DNA from: Pseudomonas helvetica
GTDB lineage: Bacteria > Pseudomonadota > Gammaproteobacteria > Pseudomonadales > Pseudomonadaceae
Assembly: GCF_039908645.1 (NCBI RefSeq)
Contig: NZ_CP150917.1
Location: forward strand, 1,460,501-1,524,500
Direction: 5' to 3'
DNA length: 64,000 nt
A program made the translations under genes and the position numbers. Under the pieces are notes generated by a model. The model was not told the origin of the DNA, did not search any database, and was given only the letters and a program-made list of their open reading frames with translations. This document shows, in pieces, positions 18,922 through 29,657 of this stretch. The first letter of the stretch is position 1, and each line of letters opens with the position of its first letter.

Positions 18922-20535
18922 TCAGGCCTCGATGCCGAGAATATCCCGCGCCACCGCTTCGGCAATGCGAATACCATCGACACCCGCCGACAGGATCCCA
19001 CCGGCATAACCGGCGCCTTCACCGGCCGGGAACAGGCCTTTGACGTTCAGGCTCTGCATCGACTCGTTACGGGTGATCCGCAGCGGCGAAGAGGTGCGGG
19101 TTTCAATCCCGGTCAGCACCGCGTCGTGCAGCGAGTAGCCGCGAATCTGCTTCTCGAAGGCCGGCAAGGCTTCACGAATGGCGTCGATGGCAAACGCCGG
19201 CAACGCCAGCGCCAGATCGCCCAGTGCAACCCCGGGTTTGTAGGAGGGTTCGACGCTGCCCAGCGCCGTCGACGGCTTGCCTGCGATGAAATCGCCGACC
19301 AGTTGCGCCGGTGCTTCGTAGTTGCTGCCACCCAGCACAAAGGCGTGGGACTCCAGACGCTCCTGCAACTCGATCCCGGCCAATGGGCCGCCCGGATAGT
19401 CGACTTCCGGGGTGATGCCCACAACAATCCCGGAGTTCGCGTTACGTTCGTTACGCGAATACTGGCTCATGCCGTTGGTCACCACGCGATTCGGCTCGGA
19501 AGTCGCCGCCACCACGGTGCCGCCCGGGCACATGCAGAAGCTGTAGACCGAACGACCGTTCTTGGCGTGGTGCACCAGTTTGTAGTCGGCGGCACCGAGT
19601 TTCGGGTGACCGGCGTATTTGCCCAGGCGCGCGCTGTCGATCAGCGATTGCGGGTGTTCGATACGGAAACCTACCGAAAACGGCTTGGCTTCCATGAACA
19701 CGCCACGACCGTGGAGCATGCGGAAGGTGTCACGGGCGCTGTGGCCGAGGGCAAGAATCACGTGTTTCGAGTGGATCTGTTCACCGCTGGCGAGCTCGAT
19801 ACCGGTCAACTGGCCGTCTTCGATCAGCACGTCAGTGACTTTTTGCTGGAAGCGTACTTCACCGCCCAGCGCGCGAATCTGCTCACGCATGTTTTCGACG
19901 ACGCCCGTCAGACGGAACGTACCGATGTGCGGTTTGCTGACGTAGAGGATCTCTTCCGGTGCGCCGGCCTTGACGAATTCGTGCAGGACTTTGCGGCCAT
20001 GGTGCTTGGGATCCTTGATCTGGCTGTACAGCTTGCCGTCAGAGAATGTCCCCGCGCCGCCTTCACCGAATTGCACGTTGGACTCGGGATTCAGCACGCT
20101 TTTGCGCCACAGACCCCAGGTGTCCTTGGTGCGCTGACGCACTTCTGTGCCGCGCTCAAGAATGATCGGCTTGAAGCCCATCTGCGCCAGCAGCAGCCCG
20201 GCGAAAATCCCGCACGGGCCGAAACCGACCACGATCGGCCGTTGGCTCAGATCCTGCGGAGCCTGGCCAACGACCTTGTAGCTGACATCCGGCGCCGCAT
20301 TGACGTTACGGTCATCGGCGAATTTGTGCAGCAATTTCGCCTCATCGCGCACGCTAAGGTCGATGGTGTAGATGAAGCACAGTTCGGAAGATTTTTTGCG
20401 CGCGTCGTAGCTGCGCTTGAACAAGGTGAAATCGAGCAGGTCATCACTGGCGATGCCCAGGCGCTGCACGATGGCTGGCCGCAGGTCTTCTTCGGGATGG
20501 TCGATCGGCAACTTGAGTTCGGTGATTCGTAACAT
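18922..20535 (-). CDS. FAD-dependent oxidoreductase (COG2509 type)
   Basis: 537 residues from the ATG at 20535, giving the start MLRITELKLP. Residues 1-90 form an N-terminal FDX-like alpha/beta domain. VVGFGPCGIFAGLLLAQMGF (about 98-117) is the GxGxxG dinucleotide loop followed by ILERG. GEGGAGTFSDGKLYS and the late LFPAGEGAGYAGGILSAGVDG are typical of this uncharacterised 'NAD(FAD)-utilising dehydrogenase' family. Cytoplasmic; substrate unknown. No operon partner. Confidence 0.85.
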   Translation of the reverse strand: MLRITELKLPIDHPEEDLRPAIVQRLGIASDDLLDFTLFKRSYDARKKSSELCFIYTIDLSVRDEAKLLHKFADDRNVNAAPDVSYKVVGQAPQDLSQRPIVVGFGPCGIFAGLLLAQMGFKPIILERGTEVRQRTKDTWGLWRKSVLNPESNVQFGEGGAGTFSDGKLYSQIKDPKHHGRKVLHEFVKAGAPEEILYVSKPHIGTFRLTGVVENMREQIRALGGEVRFQQKVTDVLIEDGQLTGIELASGEQIHSKHVILALGHSARDTFRMLHGRGVFMEAKPFSVGFRIEHPQSLIDSARLGKYAGHPKLGAADYKLVHHAKNGRSVYSFCMCPGGTVVAATSEPNRVVTNGMSQYSRNERNANSGIVVGITPEVDYPGGPLAGIELQERLESHAFVLGGSNYEAPAQLVGDFIAGKPSTALGSVEPSYKPGVALGDLALALPAFAIDAIREALPAFEKQIRGYSLHDAVLTGIETRTSSPLRITRNESMQSLNVKGLFPAGEGAGYAGGILSAGVDGIRIAEAVARDILGIEA

Positions 20536-20599
20536 GACGGGGTCCGGTTCGCGGGGGCGCACAACTGCGCCAAAGGCGTTTCACAAACCGGCGATTATA

Positions 20600-20627
20600 A
20601 GCCTCAACGGCCCGTTCCGGTGAGGCT
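20600..20627 (-). terminator. Possible hairpin terminator
   Basis: agcctca (20600-20606) pairs with tgaggct (20621-20627), with further pairing inside. It lies about 20 bases beyond the stop codon of the lipoprotein gene read on the minus strand, followed in that direction by tataatcg. A long T-run is missing, so it is weak. Confidence 0.4.
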
Positions 20628-20646
20628 AAAACAGCATCCTGTCGAA

Positions 20647-21321
20647 TCAGTCGTTACGCGAGCCGCCGAAATACGCGCAGCCACGTTGTACCTGGCCGTT
20701 GACCCGCAACTCGGCGCTCATGAATTGAACGCTGCCACGGGTGCTGTCGACGCAGCGTTGTGGTGCGATCCAGAGTTCAACGTGCTGGTCATTGGCTTCG
20801 CTACTGAGGCTGAAACGCCCGTCACCGAGTTGTTCTTCCAGAAACGGCAAGGCCAACGCTGGCTGGCCGGCGCGCTCGATCACCATGCCCTTGGTGTTGA
20901 CCTTGACGTTCCAGTCGGGCGTAGTGCCGCTGGCACGCAGGATCAGCCGCTGGAAGTTGGGGTCTTCACAGGCCGCGCTCGAGCGTTCGACGCGGTATAG
21001 CTGCTGCACGTCGAACTGGGCACCTGCATCAGCTGATTTGCCAGTGGCAACCCGGCCGCGCACGTCAGCGAAAATCTTGTGCTGCGCGCCCGCCAGCGTT
21101 GCAGCTTCCTGCAGGATGCTGGTGCTGCCGGTGTCATTGACGACATATAGCTTGTTTTCCTGGCACGGCTGAAACATCAGCTTGCCGTTGGCCATGCTGA
21201 GTTCGCCCTGCATGCGGGACAGGCCCGCCATGGACGGTTTCTCAGGCTGGCTCTGCAGCAACTGGCAACCGGCGAATACAGGAAGCAGGGCGACAAACAT
21301 CAGGGAACGGGCAGCACGCAT
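20647..21321 (-). CDS. COG3650-like lipoprotein of unknown function
   Basis: 224 residues from the ATG at 21321 with GGAGA upstream. Signal with lipobox VFAGC (about Cys18). The mature part has five Cys in places that could pair (MFQPCQENK, SAACEDPN, APQRCVD, QRGCAYFGG). The C-terminal WIAPQRCVDSTRG...GQVQRGCAYFG is the signature I recall for COG3650/HslJ-adjacent envelope proteins, whose members contain a META-like barrel. Role unknown. Confidence 0.65.
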   Translation of the reverse strand: MRAARSLMFVALLPVFAGCQLLQSQPEKPSMAGLSRMQGELSMANGKLMFQPCQENKLYVVNDTGSTSILQEAATLAGAQHKIFADVRGRVATGKSADAGAQFDVQQLYRVERSSAACEDPNFQRLILRASGTTPDWNVKVNTKGMVIERAGQPALALPFLEEQLGDGRFSLSSEANDQHVELWIAPQRCVDSTRGSVQFMSAELRVNGQVQRGCAYFGGSRND

Positions 21322-21415
21322 CGTTGGGTCTCCAGACAAGTGCCGCCACGTTACTCAGGCTGACCGCTCATCACAACCCTGCAGTGCACCTGCCCTCCTG
21401 TAAAACGCCTTGCTC

Positions 21416-22015
21416 TCAGCCGACGTTGTAGATCTGGCCAGTCTGCAGGCCTTCCACACTTTTCGCGTAGGCCAGCGCCACATCGGCGGCTGGGACCGGT
21501 TTGAATCCGCGGAAGTACGGTGCGTAGCTGCCCATGGCTTCAACCAGTACGTTAGGGCTGACCGAGTTGATCCGCAGACCGCGTGGCAACTCTATCGCTG
21601 CCGCACGGACGAAACTGTCCAGGGCACCGTTGACCATCGACGCCGAGCTGCCGGTACGAATCGGATCGTGGCTGAGAATGCCGGTGGTGAAGGTGAATGA
21701 CGCACCGTCGTTGGCGAAATCCCGGCCGATCAACAGCAGATTGACCTGGCCCATCAGCTTGTCTCGCAAGCCCAGTTCGAAGTCTTTTTCAGTCATGTTC
21801 GCCAGCGGTACGAAGTTGACGCTGCCGGCGGCGCAGATCAGTGCATCGAATTTGCCGGTCTGTTCGAACAGCTTGTGGATCGAGGCGCTGTCACTGATAT
21901 CGACCTGGAAGTCACCACTCTTGCGACCGATACGAATGATTTTGTGGCGCTGGGACAGTTCCCGGTCAATGGCCGAGCCGACAGTGCCGGAGGCTCCAAT
22001 CAAAAGAATTTTCAT
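21416..22015 (-). CDS. Atypical short-chain dehydrogenase
   Basis: 199 residues from the ATG at 22015. KILLIGASGTVGSAI is the Rossmann nucleotide loop and ALICAAGSVNF is the NAG-like strand. The usual Tyr-x3-Lys catalytic pair is absent: the equivalent stretch reads SSASMVNGALDSF, with Asn where Lys is expected. This is seen in a group of short bacterial SDRs and may mean altered or no reductase activity. The gene diverges from a LysR regulator 104 bases away, the usual setting for regulator and target. Confidence 0.82.
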   Translation of the reverse strand: MKILLIGASGTVGSAIDRELSQRHKIIRIGRKSGDFQVDISDSASIHKLFEQTGKFDALICAAGSVNFVPLANMTEKDFELGLRDKLMGQVNLLLIGRDFANDGASFTFTTGILSHDPIRTGSSASMVNGALDSFVRAAAIELPRGLRINSVSPNVLVEAMGSYAPYFRGFKPVPAADVALAYAKSVEGLQTGQIYNVG

Positions 22016-22119
22016 CGTGCGAATCCTCAAGTGGGTGAATGTGGTTTCAGTTTAGTGTGGTTTTTTTTATTGATAAGCGTGCTAATGGGCAACCTTTGGT
22101 TTTCAAATGGAAACAATCC

Positions 22120-23028
22120 ATGAGCGAAATGGATGATCTGGCGGCGTTTGCAGTGTTGATCGAGGCCGGCAGTTTCACGCTGGCAGCGCAGCAACTGGGG
22201 TGTAGCAAGGGGCAGTTGTCCAAGCGCATCAGTCAGCTGGAAACACGTTTCAGCGTAGTGCTGTTGCAGCGAACCACACGGCGTTTGAGCCTGACGGCGG
22301 CCGGTGCGGCGTTGTTGCCGCAAGCGCAGGCGCTGGTGATTCAGGTAGAGCGGGCGCGACAAGCCCTGGCACGCTTGAAGGACGATATGGCAGGGCCGAT
22401 TCGGATGACGGTCCCGGTGTCGCTGGGGGAGACTTTTTTCGATGGGTTGCTGCTGGAGTTTTCCCGAGAGTACCCCGACGTGCAGATCGAACTTGAGCTG
22501 AACAACAGTTACCGCGACTTGTCACGGGATGGCTTCGATCTGGCGATTCGTTCAGAGGTGGCCAACGACGAGCGAATGGTCGCCAAACCACTGTTGGCCT
22601 GGCACGAGATGACCTGCGCCAGCCCGGCTTATCTTGAGCAGTTTGGTGAGCCGCAGACGCCAGCGGACCTGGCCGATCATCGTTGCCTGCTCAACAGCCA
22701 TTACAGCGGCCGGGAAGAGTGGTTGTATCACCAGCAACATGAACTGTTGCGGGTGCGGGTCTCGGGGCCGTTCGCCAGCAACCACTACAACCTGCTGAAG
22801 AAGGCTGCGCTCGCTCATGCGGGGATCGCGCGCCTGCCTTCTTACTTGCTCCAGGCTGAATTGGCCGATGGCCGTTTGCGCTGGCTGCTGCGCGACTATC
22901 AGACCCGCAGCATGCCGATGTATCTGGTGCATCCGTATCAGGGCGGCTTGCCCAAGCGCACGCAAGTATTGGCCGACTACCTGATGAGGTGGTTCAAGCG
23001 CAGCGGCGAAGCGCTGGATCGGTTGTAA
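22120..23028 (+). CDS. LysR-family transcriptional regulator
   Basis: 302 residues from the ATG at 22120. N-terminal winged helix-turn-helix (MDDLAAFAVLIEAGSFTLAA, SKGQLSKRISQLETRF) and a C-terminal LysR substrate-binding domain of the CrgA/DmlR-like type (PIRMTVPVSLGETF). It most likely controls the divergent SDR gene through the shared 104-base intergenic region. The inducer is unknown. Confidence 0.88.
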   Translation: MSEMDDLAAFAVLIEAGSFTLAAQQLGCSKGQLSKRISQLETRFSVVLLQRTTRRLSLTAAGAALLPQAQALVIQVERARQALARLKDDMAGPIRMTVPVSLGETFFDGLLLEFSREYPDVQIELELNNSYRDLSRDGFDLAIRSEVANDERMVAKPLLAWHEMTCASPAYLEQFGEPQTPADLADHRCLLNSHYSGREEWLYHQQHELLRVRVSGPFASNHYNLLKKAALAHAGIARLPSYLLQAELADGRLRWLLRDYQTRSMPMYLVHPYQGGLPKRTQVLADYLMRWFKRSGEALDRL

Positions 23029-23044
23029 CCGCTGCTACAAGGGC

Positions 23045-23557
23045 TTAGCGTTTGGCGGCGTAACGTTTGGCGATCAGGTGATCGATCGATAGCATGCCCG
23101 GACCTCTGGCCATCAGGTACAGCAAAACGGCCGCCCAGGTGCCGTGAGTCGGGTAGGCGTCCGGGTAGACAAAGGTCTGAATGGTCAGCGTCATCCCCAG
23201 TAGCGCCAGGGCCGAAAAACGTGTAGCGAAGCCGACGAGGATCAGCATCGGGAAGAAATGCTCGGCGAAGGCCGCCATGTGCGCCGCCAGTTCCGGGGAC
23301 AGCAGCGGCACATGGTATTCGCTTTGGAACAACGGAATGGTCGAGTCCGCGAGGCGCGGAATACCGAGCTGGAAGGTGCCGTCGAGCAGGTCGATGGCCA
23401 GGCCCTCGACCTTGGTTTGCCCGGACTTCCAGAACACCGCGGCAATGGAGAAACGTGCAACGAAGGCGATCAGGCTGTGGGGGATTTTCTCGAACAGTTC
23501 GATGATCCGTTCGATCAAGTGGGTGATTGCGTTCGGGTGTTCGGTGCGGGTGTTCAT
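23045..23557 (-). CDS. DoxX-family membrane protein, last gene of the bufferin operon
   Basis: 170 residues from the ATG at 23557 with four hydrophobic segments; SIAAVFWKSGQTKVEG and HFFPMLILVGFATRFSALAL are DoxX-type. Its start overlaps the DUF2063 stop by four bases (ATGA). DoxX proteins close many gig/buf operons; a redox or quinone-linked role has been suggested for the family, but its part in bufferin biology is not established. Confidence 0.85.
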   Translation of the reverse strand: MNTRTEHPNAITHLIERIIELFEKIPHSLIAFVARFSIAAVFWKSGQTKVEGLAIDLLDGTFQLGIPRLADSTIPLFQSEYHVPLLSPELAAHMAAFAEHFFPMLILVGFATRFSALALLGMTLTIQTFVYPDAYPTHGTWAAVLLYLMARGPGMLSIDHLIAKRYAAKR

Positions 23558-24327
23558 GGCGATACCTTGTCGTGTTGCAAGTGGATGATGGCGTTGTGGC
23601 CGATCAGCAGCGCCAGGCACTGACTCGGGTCGAACGCCGGTGCGGCGTTCAGGGCATCGGCGACCGCTTGCCCCAGAGGGTGGTTGTTTTGCAGGCTGTG
23701 GATGAAGGTCGCAGTGCCGACATCGATCGCAAAGACCTCGACCTCCAGGCCATTGCGCAGCACCAGTGCGTTTTGCGGGTGATACGGCTCAAGGTTCCGG
23801 GGCGGTATGTCAGTCTGGTGGGCAGCCCATAGCGCAACGGTGGCGTACGGCGAACTCAGCGTGAACGTTGAGGGATGCAGATGAATATGTAGCTGTGCGA
23901 GCGCTTCGGGAGCAGCCAGCGCAGCAGCAATCCGTGCAGGCTCGACGGCATTGGCATCCGCTGCGTGATAGGCCATTACCCGCAAGCGTTCCAGGCGCGC
24001 AACATCTGCGAGGTACGGCACTGAAGCGGCCGGCGCAAAGTGCTCGATGAAACTGGCGAAGTCACTGCCGTAGTCGTTGATCAGCGCACTGGTCGGTGGG
24101 AAGTCCCGCACATAAAATCGGGCCATGGCCCGGAAGAACTCATCACCGACCAACTGTGAAACCACCGGATAGCTGTCGGTCAAGGCGTTGATCAACGAGC
24201 TCTGCACGTTGTTGCGGTACACCGCGAAGCGGCTCTCCGGGTCTGCGCCGTTGGCGCTGAACAAACCGTCAGGGCAGGGCCGTCGAGGATCAAGCAGGGC
24301 AGCGGCGAAATCGGCTTGAGTGCTCAT
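23554..24327 (-). CDS. bufC: DUF2063 partner protein of the MNIO enzyme (BufC type)
   Basis: 257 residues from the ATG at 24327. Residues 1-100 form the DUF2063 putative DNA-binding-like domain ([37 protein letters not shown]), and the C-terminal half resembles the RRE-like part seen in BufC proteins. In characterised bufferin systems this protein presents the precursor to the DUF692 enzyme. The gene overlaps the start of DoxX and the stop of the DUF692 gene by four bases each, so stoichiometry is probably coupled. Confidence 0.88.
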   Translation of the reverse strand: MSTQADFAAALLDPRRPCPDGLFSANGADPESRFAVYRNNVQSSLINALTDSYPVVSQLVGDEFFRAMARFYVRDFPPTSALINDYGSDFASFIEHFAPAASVPYLADVARLERLRVMAYHAADANAVEPARIAAALAAPEALAQLHIHLHPSTFTLSSPYATVALWAAHQTDIPPRNLEPYHPQNALVLRNGLEVEVFAIDVGTATFIHSLQNNHPLGQAVADALNAAPAFDPSQCLALLIGHNAIIHLQHDKVSP

Positions 24328-25217
24328 CGGCGAATCCCGGTGCAACCCAGCAATTCATCGGCTTGACGGGCCTCGGCGAGCAGCACGGAAAATGCCGGCA
24401 CCTGATTGTCGCGCTCAATCAGCGTGGCCACCGGCCCGACGCGCTCAAGAACTTGCGTATACAGCGTCCACACAGCGTTATCGATGGGGGCACCGTGATC
24501 GTCGATCAGCAGGCGATCGCCGAGGCTGTCAGTGTCTTCGGCAAATCCGGCCAGATGGATCTCGCCCACGGCATGCAACGGCAGTGCGTCGATGTAGGCC
24601 AAGGGATCGCGCTGATGATTGATGCAAGAGACGTAGACGTTGTTCACATCCAGCAGCAAGCCGCAGCCGGTGCGGCGAATGACTTCAGAGATGAAGCTGG
24701 TTTCTTCCATGCTGGAGCGCTGGAACTGCAAGTAAGTCGCCGGGTTTTCCAGCAGCATGGGGCGTTTCAGATGCTGCTGGACCTGGTCGATATGCTCGCA
24801 GACACGCTGCAGTGTCGACTCGTTATAGGCCAATGGAAGCAGGTCATTGAGAAACACCGGGCCGTGGCTCGACCAGGCCAGGTGTTCGGAAAAGGATTGG
24901 GGTTGATAGCGTTCGATCAGTTTGGCGAGCCGGGCAAGGTGCTCGGAGTTCAGCGGGCCTTCGCCGCCGATCGATAGACCGACGCCATGCAGCGACAGCG
25001 GATACTGCTCGCGGATCAAACCCAGGTAATGATGAAACGGGCCGCCGGCCACCATATAGTTTTCGGCGTGGACTTCGAAGAAACCGATGTCCGGGCGAGT
25101 ATCGAGTACTGCGCCAAAGTGCTCGGTCTTGAGCCCCAGCCCCGCGCGGGGCGGGAGCTCGGACGCCAATGCCTGAGTGTGAGGATGTACGTTGTGCAGC
25201 GCTGAAGTGGTCATCAT
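24324..25217 (-). CDS. bufB: DUF692 multinuclear iron enzyme (BufB type, MNIO)
   Basis: 297 residues; tandem ATGs at 25217 and 25214 are both usable. TIM-barrel of the DUF692/MNIO family with its ligand-bearing segments: [52 protein letters not shown] and LIERDN. In bufferin systems the enzyme uses a di- or tri-iron centre and O2 to turn precursor Cys residues into 5-thiooxazoles. The precursor gene lies directly upstream, 22 bases away. Confidence 0.92.
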   Translation of the reverse strand: MMTTSALHNVHPHTQALASELPPRAGLGLKTEHFGAVLDTRPDIGFFEVHAENYMVAGGPFHHYLGLIREQYPLSLHGVGLSIGGEGPLNSEHLARLAKLIERYQPQSFSEHLAWSSHGPVFLNDLLPLAYNESTLQRVCEHIDQVQQHLKRPMLLENPATYLQFQRSSMEETSFISEVIRRTGCGLLLDVNNVYVSCINHQRDPLAYIDALPLHAVGEIHLAGFAEDTDSLGDRLLIDDHGAPIDNAVWTLYTQVLERVGPVATLIERDNQVPAFSVLLAEARQADELLGCTGIRR

Positions 25218-25239
25218 CAACACTCAGGCAGAGGAGGGA

Positions 25240-25548
25240 TTACGACTTGGCTTTGTAGGCGGCCATTTGACCGAAGCCGGTCGGTGAGGTCGGGCTGGCG
25301 GTCTTCTCGCAAGTGCCTTTTGGCACCAGTTTGAAGTGGTTGCTCTCGAAGTCGATTTTCGAGGTGCCCGCGCAGGTAGTGCCTGCACCTGCGGCGCAAT
25401 CGTTCTTGCCTTTCATAGCGACGCCAAAGCATTTTTCCATGTCAGTGGCTGCGGCGTGGGCAGTGGTCGGCAGAGCCGCGATGCTCAGGGCGGAACCCAA
25501 GGCCAGGGCGAGGGCGGCGGCGGACAGGGTGCGAGTGGTAGCAGTCAT
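25240..25548 (-). CDS. bufA: Bufferin precursor (DUF2282, BufA1 type)
   Basis: 102 residues from the ATG at 25548, with GGAGA upstream. A Sec signal peptide ends near TAHA|AAT (about residue 33), unusual for a RiPP precursor but characteristic of bufferins. The mature part has four Cys (40, 51, 59, 80) in the conserved DUF2282 pattern [27 protein letters not shown]. Known bufferins are modified on Cys in the cytoplasm, exported, and chelate copper in the periplasm. Promoter elements must lie in the 25549-25667 region; a gtaagc/gcttac inverted repeat sits there. Confidence 0.92.
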   Translation of the reverse strand: MTATTRTLSAAALALALGSALSIAALPTTAHAAATDMEKCFGVAMKGKNDCAAGAGTTCAGTSKIDFESNHFKLVPKGTCEKTASPTSPTGFGQMAAYKAKS

Positions 25549-25667
25549 GGTGTTTCTCCAAACGAGGGGTGGGTTCAAGTAAGCGTTGGTGCTTGCTTAC
25601 CCCTCTAGAGAAAGGTCATTCGAGTTCGTTACAGCGCGTGTGAAAAAACTTTTGTACACGACACAAT

Positions 25668-25740
25668 CCTGTAGGAGCACGGCTTGCCGGCGATGGTGCC
25701 CGGGAGAACGCCATCGCCGGTAAGCCGTGCTCCTACAAGG
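25668..25740. repeat. REP element (single hairpin)
   Basis: cctgtaggagcacggcttgc is repeated inverted as gcttgccgg/ccggtaagccgtgctcctac around a short loop, forming one long hairpin. It lies between the bufA promoter region and the livF terminator. Confidence 0.85.
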
Positions 25741-25741
25741 C

Positions 25742-25775
25742 AAAAAAAAACGGCCCGCAGGCCGTTTTTTTTTGC
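25742..25775. terminator. Bidirectional terminator at the end of the bra operon
   Basis: aaaaaaaaacggcc gcag-type hairpin: cggcccgcaggccg is flanked by nine A on the left and eight T on the right, so it can act in both directions. It is just beyond the livF stop codon (minus strand). Confidence 0.88.
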
Positions 25776-25783
25776 AGCAGTGC

Positions 25784-26485
25784 TTAGCCGCCCAGGTAGG
25801 CGTCGCGCACTTTAGGGTCGCTCAGCAGGGCTGCACCGGTGCCTTGCATCACTACCCGGCCGTTTTCCAGCACATAGGCACGGTCGGCAACCTTCAACGC
25901 CTGGTTAGCATTCTGTTCAACCAGGAACACCGTCACACCATCCTTGCGCAGCTGTTCGATGATGTCGAAGATCTGCTGGATGATGATCGGCGCCAATCCC
26001 AGCGACGGCTCGTCGAGCAGCAGCAGCTTGGGTTTGCTCATCAGCGCCCGACCGATGGCAAGCATCTGCTGCTCACCACCCGACATGGTGCCGCCGCGCT
26101 GGTTGAAGCGTTCCTTGAGTCGCGGGAACAACCCCAGGACCTTGTCCATTTGCTCCTGGTAATCGCCTTTCTCGGTGAAGAAACCGCCCATGGCGAGGTT
26201 TTCTTCCACGGTCAGACGGGCAAACACCCGACGACCTTCCGGGACCACGGCGATGCTTTTACGCATGATTCGCGCGGAGTCCTGGCCGACCAGTTCTTCG
26301 CCCATGTAGCGAATGCTGCCGCTATGGGCTTGCGGCGAACCGCACAGGGTCATCAGCAGGGTGGATTTGCCGGCGCCGTTGGCCCCGATCAGCGTGACGA
26401 TCTCGCCCTGACGGACTTCGACGTTGACGCCGTGCAGGGCCTGGATCTTGCCGTAGAAGGTGGAAACGTTTTCGAACTGCAGCAT
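25784..26485 (-). CDS. livF: Branched-chain amino acid ABC transporter ATPase (BraG/LivF)
   Basis: 233 residues, standard for LivF. Walker A GANGAGKST, signature MSGGEQQ, Walker B LLLDEPSLGLAP, and the C-terminal LVEQNANQAL switch His/Gln region. Partner of LivG in the inner-membrane importer for Leu, Ile, Val and related amino acids. Its start directly abuts the stop codon of livG. Confidence 0.96.
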   Translation of the reverse strand: MLQFENVSTFYGKIQALHGVNVEVRQGEIVTLIGANGAGKSTLLMTLCGSPQAHSGSIRYMGEELVGQDSARIMRKSIAVVPEGRRVFARLTVEENLAMGGFFTEKGDYQEQMDKVLGLFPRLKERFNQRGGTMSGGEQQMLAIGRALMSKPKLLLLDEPSLGLAPIIIQQIFDIIEQLRKDGVTVFLVEQNANQALKVADRAYVLENGRVVMQGTGAALLSDPKVRDAYLGG

Positions 26486-27253
26486 TTACGCTTCCCCCAG
26501 GTAGGCTTTGATCACTTCAGGATTGTCGCGGATCTGTTCCGGCGTGCCGTTGGCCAGAGGCGTGCCCTGGTTGATCACGAAAATGTGGTCGGAGATGCTC
26601 ATGACCAGTTTCATGTCGTGTTCGATCAATAGCACGGTGACGTTATGCTCTTCACGCAGGGTGCCGATCAGCGCCTTGAGGTCGTCGGTTTCCCGCGGGT
26701 TGAGGCCGGCGGCCGGTTCGTCGAGCATCAGGATGCTTGGACGGGTCATCATGCAACGGGCGATTTCCAGGCGGCGCTGCTGACCGTAGGCCAGGGTACC
26801 GGCCGGACGGTTGGCAAACTCCTTGAGGTTGACCTTGTCGAGCCAGAACTCGGCGTATTCCATGGCCTCGCGTTCGCTGCGGCGAAACGCCGGGGTCTTG
26901 AACAGACCGGCCAGGAAGTTGGTGTTCAGGTGCCGGTGCTGAGCGATCAGCAGGTTTTCCACGGCGGTCATTTCCTTGAACAACCGCACGTTCTGGAACG
27001 TCCGCACCACGCCTTTACCGGCGATCTTGTGGCCGGGCAGGCCTTCGATCGCTTCACCGTTGAGCTGGATAGTGCCAGCAGTGGGCTTGTAGAAACCGGT
27101 CAGGCAGTTGAACACGGTGGTCTTGCCGGCGCCGTTAGGGCCGATCATCGATACCACCTGTTTCTCTTTCACGCTCAGGGCAACGCTATTGACCGCCAGC
27201 AAGCCGCCAAAGCGCATGCTCAGGCCTTCTACTTTCAGGATCTCTCTGCTCAT
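26486..27253 (-). CDS. livG: Branched-chain amino acid ABC transporter ATPase (BraF/LivG)
   Basis: 255 residues. Walker [10 protein letters not shown], the LivG-specific long insert after the Q-loop ([20 protein letters not shown]), signature AYGQQRRLE in place of LSGGQ, Walker [12 protein letters not shown]. Overlaps livM by four bases. Confidence 0.96.
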   Translation of the reverse strand: MSREILKVEGLSMRFGGLLAVNSVALSVKEKQVVSMIGPNGAGKTTVFNCLTGFYKPTAGTIQLNGEAIEGLPGHKIAGKGVVRTFQNVRLFKEMTAVENLLIAQHRHLNTNFLAGLFKTPAFRRSEREAMEYAEFWLDKVNLKEFANRPAGTLAYGQQRRLEIARCMMTRPSILMLDEPAAGLNPRETDDLKALIGTLREEHNVTVLLIEHDMKLVMSISDHIFVINQGTPLANGTPEQIRDNPEVIKAYLGEA

Positions 27254-28502
27254 TTACGCAGCTCCATGTGAGGACGTTGCATGGGCAGCAGACCTTGAGG
27301 ACGCCAGATCATCATCAGCACCATCAAGGCGCCGAACATCAACATGCGGTATTCGCTGAAGTCACGCATCAGCTCGGGCAACAGGATCATCACGACGGCC
27401 GCGAGGACCACGCCCAGTTGCGAGCCCATGCCGCCCAGCACCACGATGGCGAGGATGGTGGCCGACTCGATGAAGGTGAACGACTCCGGAGTTACCAGTC
27501 CTTGACGTGCGGCGAAGAAGCTACCGGCAAAACCGGCGAAGCAGGCACCCAGGGTGAAGGCCGACAGCTTGATCACGGTCGGGTTCAGGCCCAGGGCCCG
27601 GCAGGCGATTTCGTCTTCACGCAACGCTTCCCAGGCACGGCCGATCGGCATGCGCAGCAGACGGTTGATCACGAATAGCGCGAACAGCGCCAGCAGCAGC
27701 GCGACCAGGTAGAGGAAAACCACCTTGCTGACCGGGTTGTACGTCAGGCCGAAGAACTCGTGGAAGGTCTGCATGCCTTCGGCGGCCGTTCTCTCGAAGC
27801 TCAGGCCGAACAGCGACGGTTTGGGAATGTTGCTGATGCCGTTCGGTCCGCCCGTGAGGCCCGTCAGGTTACGCAGGAACAGACGGATGATCTCACCGAA
27901 GCCCAGGGTCACGATCGCCAGATAGTCACCGCGCAAACGCAGCACCGGGAAGCCCAGCAAGAAGCCGAAGGTTGCCGCCATCAAGCCGGCGATGGGCAGG
28001 CAGATCCAGAAGCTCAGGCCGTAGTAGTGCGACAGCAGCGCATAGCTGTAGGCGCCCACGGCGTAGAAACCGACGTAGCCCAGGTCGAGCAGACCTGCCA
28101 GACCGACCACGATGTTCAGGCCCAGACCGAGCAGCACATAGATCAGAATCAGTGTGGCGATATCCACCGCACCGCGCGAGCCGAAGAACGGCCAGACCAG
28201 AGCGATGACGATCAACCCCATGATGACCCAGCGCTGGGTGCTGGGCAGGGTCAGGAAATTGCTCGCACTGGCCGGGATCAATTTACCTTTGGGCACGGAG
28301 CGCATGGCCGCCGTGTATTCGCGGTCGAACAGCACGCGCAGGAACATCAACACCGAGCAGGCGGCGATGATCAGCAGCGTGGAGGTCGTGGCACCCTGTA
28401 CTTCGAGGTTGATGCCGGCGATGGACAGTTTCAGGCCGAGTACCGGGTACGCCACAGCCCAAACCAATAGCGCGCTGAAAAGCGCCTGTCTAAGATTCCT
28501 GA

Positions 28503-28506
<4 letters not shown>
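27250..28506 (-). CDS. livM: Branched-chain amino acid ABC transporter permease (BraE/LivM)
   Basis: 418 residues with about ten membrane helices; [23 protein letters not shown] EAA loop appears as [20 protein letters not shown]. Longer than many LivM proteins because of an N-terminal extension with extra hydrophobic segments (1-100), as in P. aeruginosa BraE. Overlaps both neighbours by four bases. Confidence 0.95.
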
Positions 28507-29426
<920 letters not shown>

Positions 29427-29607
29427 TACTGCGCTCCTAAAAACCTGATACGCATTTCACTGGTGGAGTCATTTTCCCGCTCAGGCCCCGTGGATCTGCA
29501 TCCACTTCGAACATGAGGTTTGCCAGCGAACCGCTGATGACGGTTTTGAGATTTTCAGGTGGGGAGGCTTCCGGATCACGGAGGCACGGCCCATTACCTC
29601 GTAAAAC

Positions 29608-29637
29608 AAAGCCCACGGCACGCCGTGGGCTTTATTG
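29608..29637 (-). terminator. Hairpin between braC and livH (attenuator-like)
   Basis: Perfect 11-base stem aaagcccacgg/ccgtgggcttt with a four-base loop. On the minus strand it is 20-50 bases beyond the braC stop codon and ends in T-rich sequence (ttttac). It can stop part of the transcription or protect braC mRNA, which would give the periplasmic binding protein in excess over the membrane parts. Confidence 0.82.
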
Positions 29638-29657
29638 GCAGTCAGTCAGGCAACGCC

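Noticed and set aside
18856..20532. A 558-codon open frame antisense to the FAD oxidoreductase
   Set aside because: Same reason: the opposite strand has clear FAD motifs, this one has none.
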